DNA from: Pirellulales bacterium
GTDB taxonomy: Bacteria > Planctomycetota > Planctomycetia > Pirellulales > Thermoguttaceae
Reading direction: 5' to 3'
DNA length: 39,926 bases
Assembly: GCA_016928165.1 (NCBI GenBank)
Contig: JAFGLH010000255.1
Location: forward strand, 1 to 39,926
The notes under the pieces: model-generated
Seen by the model: only the letters and a program-made list of their open reading frames with translations
What the model was told of the DNA's origin: nothing
Databases searched by the model: none
Translations under genes and position numbers: made by a program
Part shown: positions 1-7,871 of the stretch, in pieces
Position numbering within the stretch: the first letter of the stretch is position 1
How the letters are laid out: each line of letters starts with the position of its first letter

Positions 1-72
1 CATGCCTCACAAAACGCACGTTGGAACTGCCAATTAGCCCCTTTGTTGCCCATAGATTCTGCTGACGAACCA

Positions 73-107
73 AAAAATGAGCCAGTCCCCGGCCCGTGAT
101 AGGTTAC
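73..107. repeat. Half copy of the GGGGAC-type palindromic element (MITE end)
   Basis: This is the reverse complement of the end of the complete element at 20565-20708. It carries the core GAGCCAGTCCCCGGCCC followed by the terminal sequence GTGATAGGTTAC; the full copy ends GTGAATGGTTAC on the same strand. The opposite half is missing, so this looks like a truncated copy. It lies just past the stop codon of the helicase gene. The rest of positions 1-154 shows no gene. Confidence 0.7.
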
Positions 108-154
108 CGAAAAAGCGCACAGCACTTCTCGCGGAGAAGAATGAATATCCTGCT

Positions 155-1474
155 TTACAGCGCCCGGCGGATGCGGCGCGTGCGGCGGCCGAAGACCGGC
201 TTCGGCGCGAGCGGCTCGGCGGACTTGCCCTCCTCGGCGTCGAAGTCGTCGCTTGGCTGCGGCTTGCTGAGGGCCACGAAGTCCGGTATCTCGGCCCGTT
301 TCAAAAGCCGGTTGATCCGCATCTCGATCCGCGTCAGCTCGTTTCCCTCCTCGGGCGTGACGAAGGTGAAGGCCACGCCCTCGCGGCCCATCCGGCCGGT
401 TCTGCCCACGCGATGCACGTAATCGTCGCAAAACTGCGGAATGTCGTAGTTGATGATGTGCGAGATGCTGGTAACGTCGATTCCCCGGCCCACCACGTCG
501 GTAGCCACCAGGATCTTGGTTTGCCCGTCGCGGAAGCTGCGCATCACGCGGTCGCGGGAGCGTTGTTGCAAGTCGCCGTGTATTGTGTCCACGTCTTTAA
601 ACGACCGATCGAGCCGGCGATAGACCTTGTCGGTCCCTCGTTTCGTTCGGCAGAAGATGATCGCTTGCCGGGGCTGCTCGCGTTCGAGCAGCTTCACCAG
701 CAGATCGTACTTTCGTTCGGAGTCCACGGTGAAGTACCACTGCTCGATCGTCTCCACGGCCAAGTCTTTGACGGAAAAATCGACCGATTCCGGTTCATGC
801 ATGTAGCGCTCGGCCAGCCGTTTGACCGGCGGCGGGATGGTGGCGCTGAGGAGGAGCGTCTGCCGCGAACGTGGACAGCGGCGGAGGATTTTTTCGATGT
901 CCGGGCGGAAGCCGATGTCCAGCATACGGTCGGCCTCGTCGAGGACGACGAAGCGGATCTCGCCCAAGACCAGCGCGCCTCGGTTCATCAGGTCCATCAC
1001 CCGGCCGGGCGTGCCGACGATGATCTCCGCCCCGCGGCGGAGTTGTTCGACCTGTTTGCGGATCGGCTTGCCGCCGTAGACGGCCACGATCTGAATGTCC
1101 CGGCCGGCGGCCAACTTTACACATTCGTCGCGGACCTGGACGGCCAACTCGCGGGTCGGCGCCAGCACAATCGCTTGCGGCCACATGGCCTCGGATCGAG
1201 GCAACAGCCGTTCGAGGATGGGAATGCAAAAGGCAGCCGTTTTTCCGGTACCCGTTTGCGCTTGTCCCATCAGGTCGGTGCCTTCAAGCGCGCGGGGAAT
1301 CAGCCCGGCCTGGATCGGCGTGGGATCGAGATATTCAGCCGCGGCGAGCGAGGCGAGCATCGTCTTTGACAATCCCATCCCGGCAAAACCGGACGGGGTG
1401 TGCTTATCGGCGGCGGCCGGTTTTTTTCCGCGTCGGCGCGGTCGTTTACGGTTTGGTTGTTTTTTGTCTGGCAA
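155..1474 (-). CDS. DEAD-box ATP-dependent RNA helicase
   Basis: An RNA helicase of the DEAD-box family (RhlE/CshA-like), expected to unwind RNA duplexes in ribosome assembly or mRNA decay in the cytoplasm. All core motifs are visible, in order: the Q motif (PTPIQ), Walker A (AQTGTGKT), PTREL, TPGR, DEAD, SAT, and near the C-terminus HRVGRTGR. The tail is short and basic (RRTRRIRR), a plausible RNA-binding extension. The open frame extends back to 1579, but that stretch overlaps the neighbouring inositol-phosphate synthase gene and a spacer of CCACTAT repeats. The first internal ATG (1378) would cut off the phenylalanine upstream of the Q motif. A TTG at 1474 is therefore the preferred start, giving 439 residues. 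The start is uncertain; the family assignment is not. Confidence 0.93.
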   Translation of the reverse strand: MPDKKQPNRKRPRRRGKKPAAADKHTPSGFAGMGLSKTMLASLAAAEYLDPTPIQAGLIPRALEGTDLMGQAQTGTGKTAAFCIPILERLLPRSEAMWPQAIVLAPTRELAVQVRDECVKLAAGRDIQIVAVYGGKPIRKQVEQLRRGAEIIVGTPGRVMDLMNRGALVLGEIRFVVLDEADRMLDIGFRPDIEKILRRCPRSRQTLLLSATIPPPVKRLAERYMHEPESVDFSVKDLAVETIEQWYFTVDSERKYDLLVKLLEREQPRQAIIFCRTKRGTDKVYRRLDRSFKDVDTIHGDLQQRSRDRVMRSFRDGQTKILVATDVVGRGIDVTSISHIINYDIPQFCDDYVHRVGRTGRMGREGVAFTFVTPEEGNELTRIEMRINRLLKRAEIPDFVALSKPQPSDDFDAEEGKSAEPLAPKPVFGRRTRRIRRAL

Positions 1475-1475
1475 A

Positions 1476-1500
1476 ATAGTGGGTAGGAAATAGTGGATAG
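1476..1500. repeat. Degenerate CCACTAT direct-repeat spacer
   Basis: Read on the minus strand, the junction between the inositol-phosphate synthase and helicase genes contains CCACTATCCACTAT, then a third copy (CCCACTATT) after a short gap. Such a spacer is unlikely to be coding. This supports placing the helicase start downstream of it. Confidence 0.55.
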
Positions 1501-1509
1501 TGGATTGTG

Positions 1510-2811
1510 CTAATAATCGCTCGCGGCTTCGCACTCGGCGGCCCACTGTTCGAGCGACTCGAATTGCCGATCGAAACAATGTTCGGTCGCTCCGTAGGGA
1601 CTCTTAAAAAAGCTGGCCAGGAAGGGCATTTGTCCGATGTGCCCGAGACGATGGGCGTATTCGGTCAGCCGCACGAGGTCCAACACCAGCGGGGCGGCCA
1701 GCGCCGAATCGCTCCCCTGCCAGGTGAATTGCAGCGTCATCGGCACGCCCAGGAAACCGGCGAAGTGGATGTGATCCCAAGCGGTCTTCCAATCGCCCAG
1801 GTCGGGCAGATATTCGATTGAGACCAGCGTATTTGGTTTGTAGCCGAGTATCTCGCGGATCAGGTGATCCTTGCTGGCGACTTTGGCGCGCTTGTTCTCG
1901 GGATCGTCGAGCACCTGTCCGTCCATGTTGCCGAAGATATTGTGTCCGACCCAACTGCGGACTCGCAGGTTGCGTCGGGCGAACATAGGCGCCAGCACGC
2001 TTTTCATCAATGTCTCGCCGGTCTTGCCGTCACAGCCGTAATGGCAGGCCTTTTTCGTCCGCGCCAGTTCGTCGATCGCCGCCGGCGAGTCGGCCAACGA
2101 AGGCGTGAAATTGACGAACGAATGGCCGGATTGCAGGGCGGCAATCGCATACAACGAACTTGCCGGCAGGGGACAATCGGGGACTGTCCCAATTTTCGCG
2201 GCGTGGTCGATGTCGCTTGTCGATTGGACGTTTTCGCCGCGAAAATGGGATTGTCCCCCTTGCGCTGAATTATGGTCCAATAGCTTTTCCAGCTCCCCCC
2301 AGGTTGACGGCGAGCGGGAAACCTCCGCCGGCGGCTCGGTCGAGGAGATGTTGACGACTATCAGATGCTCAATATTTTCGGCCGCGACGAACTCGTTCAT
2401 ATCGCGGGCCAACCGCTCGACGGCCTGTCGCGGAGTCTCGTCTTGGGGGATTGCCAGATCGGCCAGCTTGGCTATTGTCTCGCCGACGCCGATGGTTGTG
2501 CCCGGCCGGATGCGGCGGTCTATCTCTTCCAATTCCGGCCGACACTGTTCGAGCAGGTCGGCCATGGGGATTCTGGTTTGCTCGACGATTCGGGCGACCT
2601 CTCCGGCGAGCGGGGCGCGGCGGATTTCGTGCCCCCCGACGACAAATCGACCCCAATCGGCCAACTTAAGACGCTGAAACCGGGGCAATTGGCTTACCAA
2701 GCCCGCCGATTCGATCAGCCCCCTTTTAAGTGCCGCCAGTCCCAAAATGGCCGTCGAGGCAACGCCCCCTCTGGCCCCGATCAACCAAACGCCAATTTTC
2801 TTCTCGTTCAT
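1510..2811 (-). CDS. Inositol-3-phosphate synthase family protein with an in-frame repeat insertion
   Basis: A member of the myo-inositol-1-phosphate synthase family, which converts glucose 6-phosphate to inositol 3-phosphate using NAD as internal redox cofactor. The N-terminus has a dinucleotide-binding signature (GVWLIGARGGVAS). Family hallmarks follow: NISSTEP, PLPASSLYA, VNFTPS, KTGETL, the NIFGNMDG block and SIEYLPDLGDWKTAWDHI. Length is 433 residues. The odd part is residues ~183-213, which are encoded by a palindromic element (2169-2259) inserted between LEKLLDH and PLPASSLYA. The frame is kept on both sides. In this family the PLPASSLYA block normally follows the preceding helix closely, so the insert would form an extra surface loop. 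AGGGAG lies a few bases before the ATG. The next gene upstream is a Gfo/Idh/MocA dehydrogenase, 48 bp away, so the two may be co-transcribed. Confidence 0.88.
   Translation of the reverse strand: MNEKKIGVWLIGARGGVASTAILGLAALKRGLIESAGLVSQLPRFQRLKLADWGRFVVGGHEIRRAPLAGEVARIVEQTRIPMADLLEQCRPELEEIDRRIRPGTTIGVGETIAKLADLAIPQDETPRQAVERLARDMNEFVAAENIEHLIVVNISSTEPPAEVSRSPSTWGELEKLLDHNSAQGGQSHFRGENVQSTSDIDHAAKIGTVPDCPLPASSLYAIAALQSGHSFVNFTPSLADSPAAIDELARTKKACHYGCDGKTGETLMKSVLAPMFARRNLRVRSWVGHNIFGNMDGQVLDDPENKRAKVASKDHLIREILGYKPNTLVSIEYLPDLGDWKTAWDHIHFAGFLGVPMTLQFTWQGSDSALAAPLVLDLVRLTEYAHRLGHIGQMPFLASFFKSPYGATEHCFDRQFESLEQWAAECEAASDY
2169..2259. repeat. GGGGAC-type palindromic element inside a coding region
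   Basis: The left arm reads GGGGACAATC, a 9-nt insertion, then CCCAATTTTCGCGGCG. The right arm is the inverted copy CGCCGCGAAAATGGG followed by ATTGTCCCC. The loop is about 35 nt. The core CCCATTTTCGCG/GTCCC matches the second hairpin of the MITE at 20646-20695. The whole element is translated as part of the inositol-phosphate synthase gene. Confidence 0.8.
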
Positions 2812-2859
2812 AACTCCCTATTGTCGGACAACTTCCGGACGCCGTCAACGGGTGTTTGT

Positions 2860-3897
2860 CTACACCTTCACCGCTCGATTTTTCAGCAGCGATTCGGTCT
2901 GTTTTTGGCAGATGACCAATGCGTCGCGGGCCAGGTTGCCGGCCAACAGCGGCGACGGCTCCTCGGCGCGGACCGAGCGGACCATTTCCTTCAACTCCGC
3001 CGCGAATACGTCCAGCGGATCGGCCGAGCCGATCTTCGGGCGGGTTGCCTTATTGCCGACCAACAGCGTCAGCGGCGTAAGCGCGTCGCCCAGCTCGGGC
3101 AGCGCCATGTAGTCGCAGAACAAGGTCGCCTTTTCCAGATATATCTCAAATCCGTAGGAGAAGGGCCGGGCCTGCTGGTCAATCACTCCGCTTGCGGCGC
3201 TAACCATTCTCGGCGGATCGTAGAGGAATTGCGTCGTGAACCGTTCGGCCACCTCGCCTCTCATTGTACCGATGGTATGCACCGCCCGAGGCATTCCGAA
3301 AATCAAGCGGATGAAATGGGCGTCGTGGATGTGCAAATCGAGCATCGGCCCGCCGGTCTTCTTGGGATCGTAGAAGTTGGGCAGCCAGTTGGGATCGGAG
3401 ACGAGCCGCTTGAAATGCCCTCCGATCGGCGCGCCGTACTTGTCGCCGCGGATCGTTTTGTAGACGAACCAGAACTCGGGAAAGAAGGGGACCACCTGCC
3501 CGATCATCAACAATTTTCCGGCCCGCTCGGCCGCTTGAACCATGCGGTCGGCGTCGGCGGTGGTCAGCGCGATCGGTTTTTCGCAGAAGACATGCTTGCC
3601 CGCCGATAGCGCGGCGACGGAGACCTCGGCATGCCAGTCGGGCGGCAGACAGACGTCGATCAGGTCGAGCGTCGGGTCGGAGATCATCTCGTCGATGTCT
3701 CGATAGCAACTGACGCCGGAGAGGTCCATGATCTCGCCTTGCGGTCCGAAGTTTCCCTTGATCGCCCGCCAATCGCCGGCCAGCCGCTTTTTATCCTGCT
3801 CGCAAATGGCGGCGACCTTCGCGCCGGGGATTTTTCGATAGGCGAGGTAGTGGATCATGCCCATGAACCCGATGCCCGCGATGCCGATGCGTATCAT
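2860..3897 (-). CDS. Gfo/Idh/MocA family NAD(P)-dependent oxidoreductase
   Basis: A 345-residue oxidoreductase of the glucose-fructose oxidoreductase / inositol dehydrogenase / rhizopine catabolism family. The N-terminal Rossmann motif GIAGIGFMG, the LIDVCLPPDWHAE strand and the family signature CEKPIAL (the conserved EKP lysine) are all visible. The C-terminal domain has the usual GGPMLDLHIHDAHFIRLIFG segment, whose HD and H residues line the active site. There is no signal peptide or Tat motif, so the protein is cytoplasmic. It lies 48 bp upstream of the inositol-phosphate synthase gene on the same strand, which makes an inositol or inositol-phosphate role possible. This family is too broad in substrate (sugars, amino sugars, inositols) for the context to decide. 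Confidence 0.9.
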   Translation of the reverse strand: MIRIGIAGIGFMGMIHYLAYRKIPGAKVAAICEQDKKRLAGDWRAIKGNFGPQGEIMDLSGVSCYRDIDEMISDPTLDLIDVCLPPDWHAEVSVAALSAGKHVFCEKPIALTTADADRMVQAAERAGKLLMIGQVVPFFPEFWFVYKTIRGDKYGAPIGGHFKRLVSDPNWLPNFYDPKKTGGPMLDLHIHDAHFIRLIFGMPRAVHTIGTMRGEVAERFTTQFLYDPPRMVSAASGVIDQQARPFSYGFEIYLEKATLFCDYMALPELGDALTPLTLLVGNKATRPKIGSADPLDVFAAELKEMVRSVRAEEPSPLLAGNLARDALVICQKQTESLLKNRAVKV

Positions 3898-3922
3898 TAT
3901 GTTGCTCTGTTGGTTGTGTTTA

Positions 3923-6900
3923 TTATTGTCTTCTACCGTGAATGAACCAGTGCATCATCAGAGCCGCGATCTGTCCGCGCAATGTATCTTTACCCGTGCG
4001 GGAGGCCGCCAATTCCTCAAATCCGGCGCGGGCCGCGGCGAGACGAGTCTCAATCTCCTTCCGCCAACCGCGACAAGCAATCTCGTCGTCGGGCAAATCG
4101 ACGTCTCCCCGGATTTCGTTGTTTGCCAACAAGGCGACCAAAGCGGCCTGTTCCGGTCCCGCGTATGTTTCGTGATGGGCCGTTTTGCCCTGAGTGAAAA
4201 CCACGTCGGCGGGAGCGAACATGTCCTTTGCGCCCTTGGCCTTCGCGCGACCTTCCGAAATGTTGACGACCTGAGTGGAATCGCCGCGGGCGGCCAGCCA
4301 TTCCATCAGCGGCGGGCCTTGTTCGTCCGCCTCCAGCGAGTCCCAGGTGCTTGCGGCCAAGTCCTCGGCGGTCAACCGACGCTCGGCCCCACCGGCACGC
4401 TGGACTTGTTTTTGCACTTCGACAATCCGCACCTGGCGATAATGCCGAGAAGTCTCGAAATATAGCTCGTCCAATAATCGTTCGCGCTCCGCCGATTCCG
4501 TAACGCCTATCATTTCCAGCACGGCGTTGTCCAATCGTTGTCGGTCCCGTTGCTGAAGTTCCTCACTTAAGCCAATGGGGCGTTTCGTAATAAGCTGTAA
4601 GTGCTCTACGGTGTGGCAATCCATGAATTCTTCTTCGACAAGAGGTCCGACCACGCGAGCCTGCATGGATGTAAATGCTGCCGAGATTTTTTTGGCAAGT
4701 CGCTTATTGATTCCCAGTGGAGATGGAACTTGCATCAATTTCACGTCCACCACTTCGGTTTTTAAGTTGCCTTCCGTGCCGGCATATCGGCCGTAATAGG
4801 TTTTAAATAGAGCCACAAGCGTGCTATTAAGTACCGCAGCCAGTACTTGCTTGCTCCTATCGGAGATTTCCGGAAAGGATATTATGTCATAAAGGTTACA
4901 GTTGCAGATGAGTTGCTCGGGATTGTCAGGGGTAATATGTCTATACTGTTGTGATTTGGGCCAGAAACATTCGCCTCGCGTTCCACCCGACAAATCAAAC
5001 CACAACGGGCGAGCGGCGCAAGTGCTGCGTTCCGGGACAGGCACATACTGCGATTTTTTCGAGGCGAAGGTCTGCTTTGCTCCCCAACGGATGTACTTGG
5101 CGACGTATGTGCCGGCGAGTTTTCTTAGCGGCTGGTTAACCCACAGCACCACGCGGTCAATGTCCGCGGCGCGGATCACCGGCCGATCGACCGCCATCAG
5201 GCTATGGACCTCCGGCCGTAGATACTCGGCCTCGATGGGGTGCAAAGTGTTGTCGCCCGCGCGGACAATTCGCACTTTCCCGCTTTGCACTTCCTTTATG
5301 GGGCAATGGGTCATCAGCCCGACGTTGTTCCAAAGCATCCCTTCCTTGACTTGCCGCAAGACCTCATCGGTCGCGTCGCGGGGCATAAAGAAGGCGTCGC
5401 ACCCGCTTTTGATTCCAAAACGGACTTCGGCGATTTCACCCAGCTTTACGAACCGATGGCCGTAGTCGCGCATGAGGCGGAAATAGATGTCCGGCGCACG
5501 GACGAACCGGCCCCACTTGCCGGCCAGATAATCGCCTGGACAGACTTCCATTTCCTCCAAGACGCCGTTCCCGTTGGGGCGTTCGCCGTTCTCTTCGTCA
5601 TTGTCGTTGCCGTTTGACGCTTCCGCAAGCGCCGTGCCGGCGAGGACGCGGCCCGCCTCCACGCCCTCTTGCCAAAGTTGGGTTTGGGGGATAGGAATGA
5701 TACGCAGATGTTCGTCGATTTGCTCTTGTTTGACGGTTTCGACGAGCCGTCGAAACCGCGTTGCGCCTTCCTGCCGAGCCGCTTCGTCGCCGTTATCGCG
5801 GCGGCCGAGGATGTCGGCAAGGGGCTTTTGAAGACGGACGAATTTCACGAGGTTTTCATTCCGCGCGCGTTCGTCTCCGCAGCGCTGCATGACGGTCGCG
5901 CAGGTCTTGATTCGGGCATCCTCGAACCACGGTTCATCGACGCTCTCGATGACGGCGATCAGCTTGAAGTTTTGCAGAATCCATCCTTGCAGCGCGAAAC
6001 CGTATTCCACGTCCAGCCAGCTTGAGCTGGTCAAGAATCCGAAGTAGCCGCCCTCCTTGAGGTATTTTGCCGCGATCGGCCAAAAGTAGCAGTGCAAGTC
6101 GCTGCGTCCCGAGAGTTTCAAACCCGGCCACGCATCGGAGACCAGTTTTCGGAGGTATTCCTTTGTACTCTTAAGCCGGCTTTCCAAGGATGAATTTGTT
6201 TCACCGTTGCTTTTCTTTACCGAAGATCGCTTGGGAATCAATTCTTGACGGACATAAGGCGGGTTGCCAACGACCGCGTCTAGAGGTTCGAGCGGAACGG
6301 GTATCGATACTTTTCCGTCGTTGGCCGGGACCGGCACGGAGCAAAACTCCTTGGGTCGCTCGATCAGTTCGAAGAAATTGCCGCGCCGCACGAGGGGATA
6401 GTTTTCTTCGTCGAGGATTTGCCGCGAGGCCAGATTCAACGTCGCCAAGTGCGCGGGAAACAAAGCGATATCGCATCCATAAATCTCGCGCAACAGCTCC
6501 TGGTGGCTCTTGTCGTGGTCCTGATGACGCCGTCCCCCGCTCCGTTGGCGGCTGAGCCACGCCTTGCGATGGTACGCCCTCACCAGAAAGCTGCCCGAAC
6601 CGCAGGCCGGATCGAGAACGTAATCGCCGGCGCGGCGGATGCAGAAGGCGTTGATAACGTCCACGATATCTTCGTGGGTAAAATATTGCCCAAACTTTTG
6701 ACGTTCCTCGGGGGCAATAAGTTTCTGGAATATGCCGCCAATCACGTCGTGGGGGATGTTGCGAAAATTGTAGAGTTCGAGGTTGGCGAGCAAGCCCTTC
6801 CAGCCTTGACAGGCTTGCGGTGAGGCAAACACGAGCCGGCTGACCCAGTCGTTCACTTCCGGATAGAATATCGGCTCGTAATCGCCGGTGGCGGAGACGG

Positions 6901-7774
6901 CCGCTGCAAACTGTTTCCGAAAATATTCGTAAACATTTCGATAATCTTGCTTGCCGGACGGCATGTCTAATTTTTTAAGGCTGTCCGGGTATTGTGCGCG
7001 CACGGCGTCGTAAAAAATGGCGCGGTTGCAGAATACATAGCAGAGCGTGCGAGCTGCCCGATCAAGCGTCTCGCGCCACAATGTCGCATTGCTTGGATCA
7101 AAGCTCCATTGCATCTCGTCAATTAGCCACTCTTGAAGTCTGGAAGCAAACGCCTTGTCCCGCGAACATTCCTCGGCAAGGAAATCCCGGGTTCCAACAA
7201 CCGGCCAGTCCAGATGGCTTTCCAGAGAACGGATGAAAATCTCGTCCGGGCGCATACCCCAGTCGGGAATCCTGCCTAAGACGATTTCGGCAAACTCGCC
7301 AAAGAATTTTGGCAGGAACACATCGCGCACTTTAGCTTGTACTTCCGGAAGATTGCACTGGCCTGAGTTGTCTAAACGCAGCCCAAGATCCCATTCCTTG
7401 ACGCGCCGTTCGATCATCGGCTTGTTCCATTGGCTGCGATCGAACAGCACGAAGGTATTGACGTTCCAAGTAAAAAAGAACTTCGCTTGAACGTTATCGG
7501 CCTTGAAAAAAGCGTCCTGCATCAGAGCCGGATCATAGGGAGTGCGCCCCTCCGACGTGCCGGGCATCTTGGTCTCGCCGGTGAGAATTGGCGAGCGGTG
7601 TTCCCGATCAAGAAAATGGAGATCCTGACGTTTATTGGTTCCGCGTCCATATTCCTCGATATGCACATCACCGAAAGGCCATTCCGGATGTGCGGCGAAT
7701 AATGACTCCGCCCATGATTTGACATCCGCGCAAAACGAAACTTCATGTTTACGAGTACTCGACGATTTTCCCAT
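3923..7774 (-). CDS. Type IIG-like restriction-modification protein (Eco57I-type N6-adenine methyltransferase)
   Basis: A 1283-residue single-chain enzyme that probably both cuts and methylates DNA. A nuclease-like N-terminal part holds Asp51 and the Glu67-x-Lys69 pair (GETK), a plausible PD-(D/E)xK site. A helical linker follows. The methyltransferase core starts at GQYFTHEDIVD, with motif I DPACGSGSF (residues 388-396) for S-adenosylmethionine and motif IV NPPY (504-507), typical of N6-adenine methylation. The later region, with YGRYAGTEGNLKTEVVDVKLMQVPSP, resembles the TaqI-like C-terminal target-recognition domain. No separate restriction or specificity gene lies beside it; its neighbours are metabolic genes. 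AGGAAG precedes the ATG, and a TTGACC/TTTATC promoter candidate lies in the 97-bp gap before rhaB. The recognition sequence cannot be predicted from this reading. Confidence 0.85.
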   Translation of the reverse strand: MGKSSSTRKHEVSFCADVKSWAESLFAAHPEWPFGDVHIEEYGRGTNKRQDLHFLDREHRSPILTGETKMPGTSEGRTPYDPALMQDAFFKADNVQAKFFFTWNVNTFVLFDRSQWNKPMIERRVKEWDLGLRLDNSGQCNLPEVQAKVRDVFLPKFFGEFAEIVLGRIPDWGMRPDEIFIRSLESHLDWPVVGTRDFLAEECSRDKAFASRLQEWLIDEMQWSFDPSNATLWRETLDRAARTLCYVFCNRAIFYDAVRAQYPDSLKKLDMPSGKQDYRNVYEYFRKQFAAAVSATGDYEPIFYPEVNDWVSRLVFASPQACQGWKGLLANLELYNFRNIPHDVIGGIFQKLIAPEERQKFGQYFTHEDIVDVINAFCIRRAGDYVLDPACGSGSFLVRAYHRKAWLSRQRSGGRRHQDHDKSHQELLREIYGCDIALFPAHLATLNLASRQILDEENYPLVRRGNFFELIERPKEFCSVPVPANDGKVSIPVPLEPLDAVVGNPPYVRQELIPKRSSVKKSNGETNSSLESRLKSTKEYLRKLVSDAWPGLKLSGRSDLHCYFWPIAAKYLKEGGYFGFLTSSSWLDVEYGFALQGWILQNFKLIAVIESVDEPWFEDARIKTCATVMQRCGDERARNENLVKFVRLQKPLADILGRRDNGDEAARQEGATRFRRLVETVKQEQIDEHLRIIPIPQTQLWQEGVEAGRVLAGTALAEASNGNDNDEENGERPNGNGVLEEMEVCPGDYLAGKWGRFVRAPDIYFRLMRDYGHRFVKLGEIAEVRFGIKSGCDAFFMPRDATDEVLRQVKEGMLWNNVGLMTHCPIKEVQSGKVRIVRAGDNTLHPIEAEYLRPEVHSLMAVDRPVIRAADIDRVVLWVNQPLRKLAGTYVAKYIRWGAKQTFASKKSQYVPVPERSTCAARPLWFDLSGGTRGECFWPKSQQYRHITPDNPEQLICNCNLYDIISFPEISDRSKQVLAAVLNSTLVALFKTYYGRYAGTEGNLKTEVVDVKLMQVPSPLGINKRLAKKISAAFTSMQARVVGPLVEEEFMDCHTVEHLQLITKRPIGLSEELQQRDRQRLDNAVLEMIGVTESAERERLLDELYFETSRHYRQVRIVEVQKQVQRAGGAERRLTAEDLAASTWDSLEADEQGPPLMEWLAARGDSTQVVNISEGRAKAKGAKDMFAPADVVFTQGKTAHHETYAGPEQAALVALLANNEIRGDVDLPDDEIACRGWRKEIETRLAAARAGFEELAASRTGKDTLRGQIAALMMHWFIHGRRQ

Positions 7775-7810
7775 TTACGGCTTCCTGCTTATCCGGGTAT
7801 CGGAACAAAG

Positions 7811-7838
7811 GATAAATAGCCAATATGATGTAGGTCAA
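7811..7838 (-). promoter_or_regulatory. Candidate sigma70-type promoter of the restriction-modification gene
   Basis: On the minus strand TTGACC (7838-7833) and TTTATC (7816-7811) are separated by 16 nt, about 40 nt before the ATG at 7774. The local sequence is AT-rich compared with its surroundings. It suggests that the gene has its own promoter and does not depend on rhaB transcription. Confidence 0.4.
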
Positions 7839-7871
7839 TTGGGAAGACATATATTCTACAGAGGATTTCAT

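Noticed and set aside
77-1369. A 430-codon open frame on the plus strand
   Set aside because: It is antisense to the DEAD-box helicase and shows no recognisable motif.
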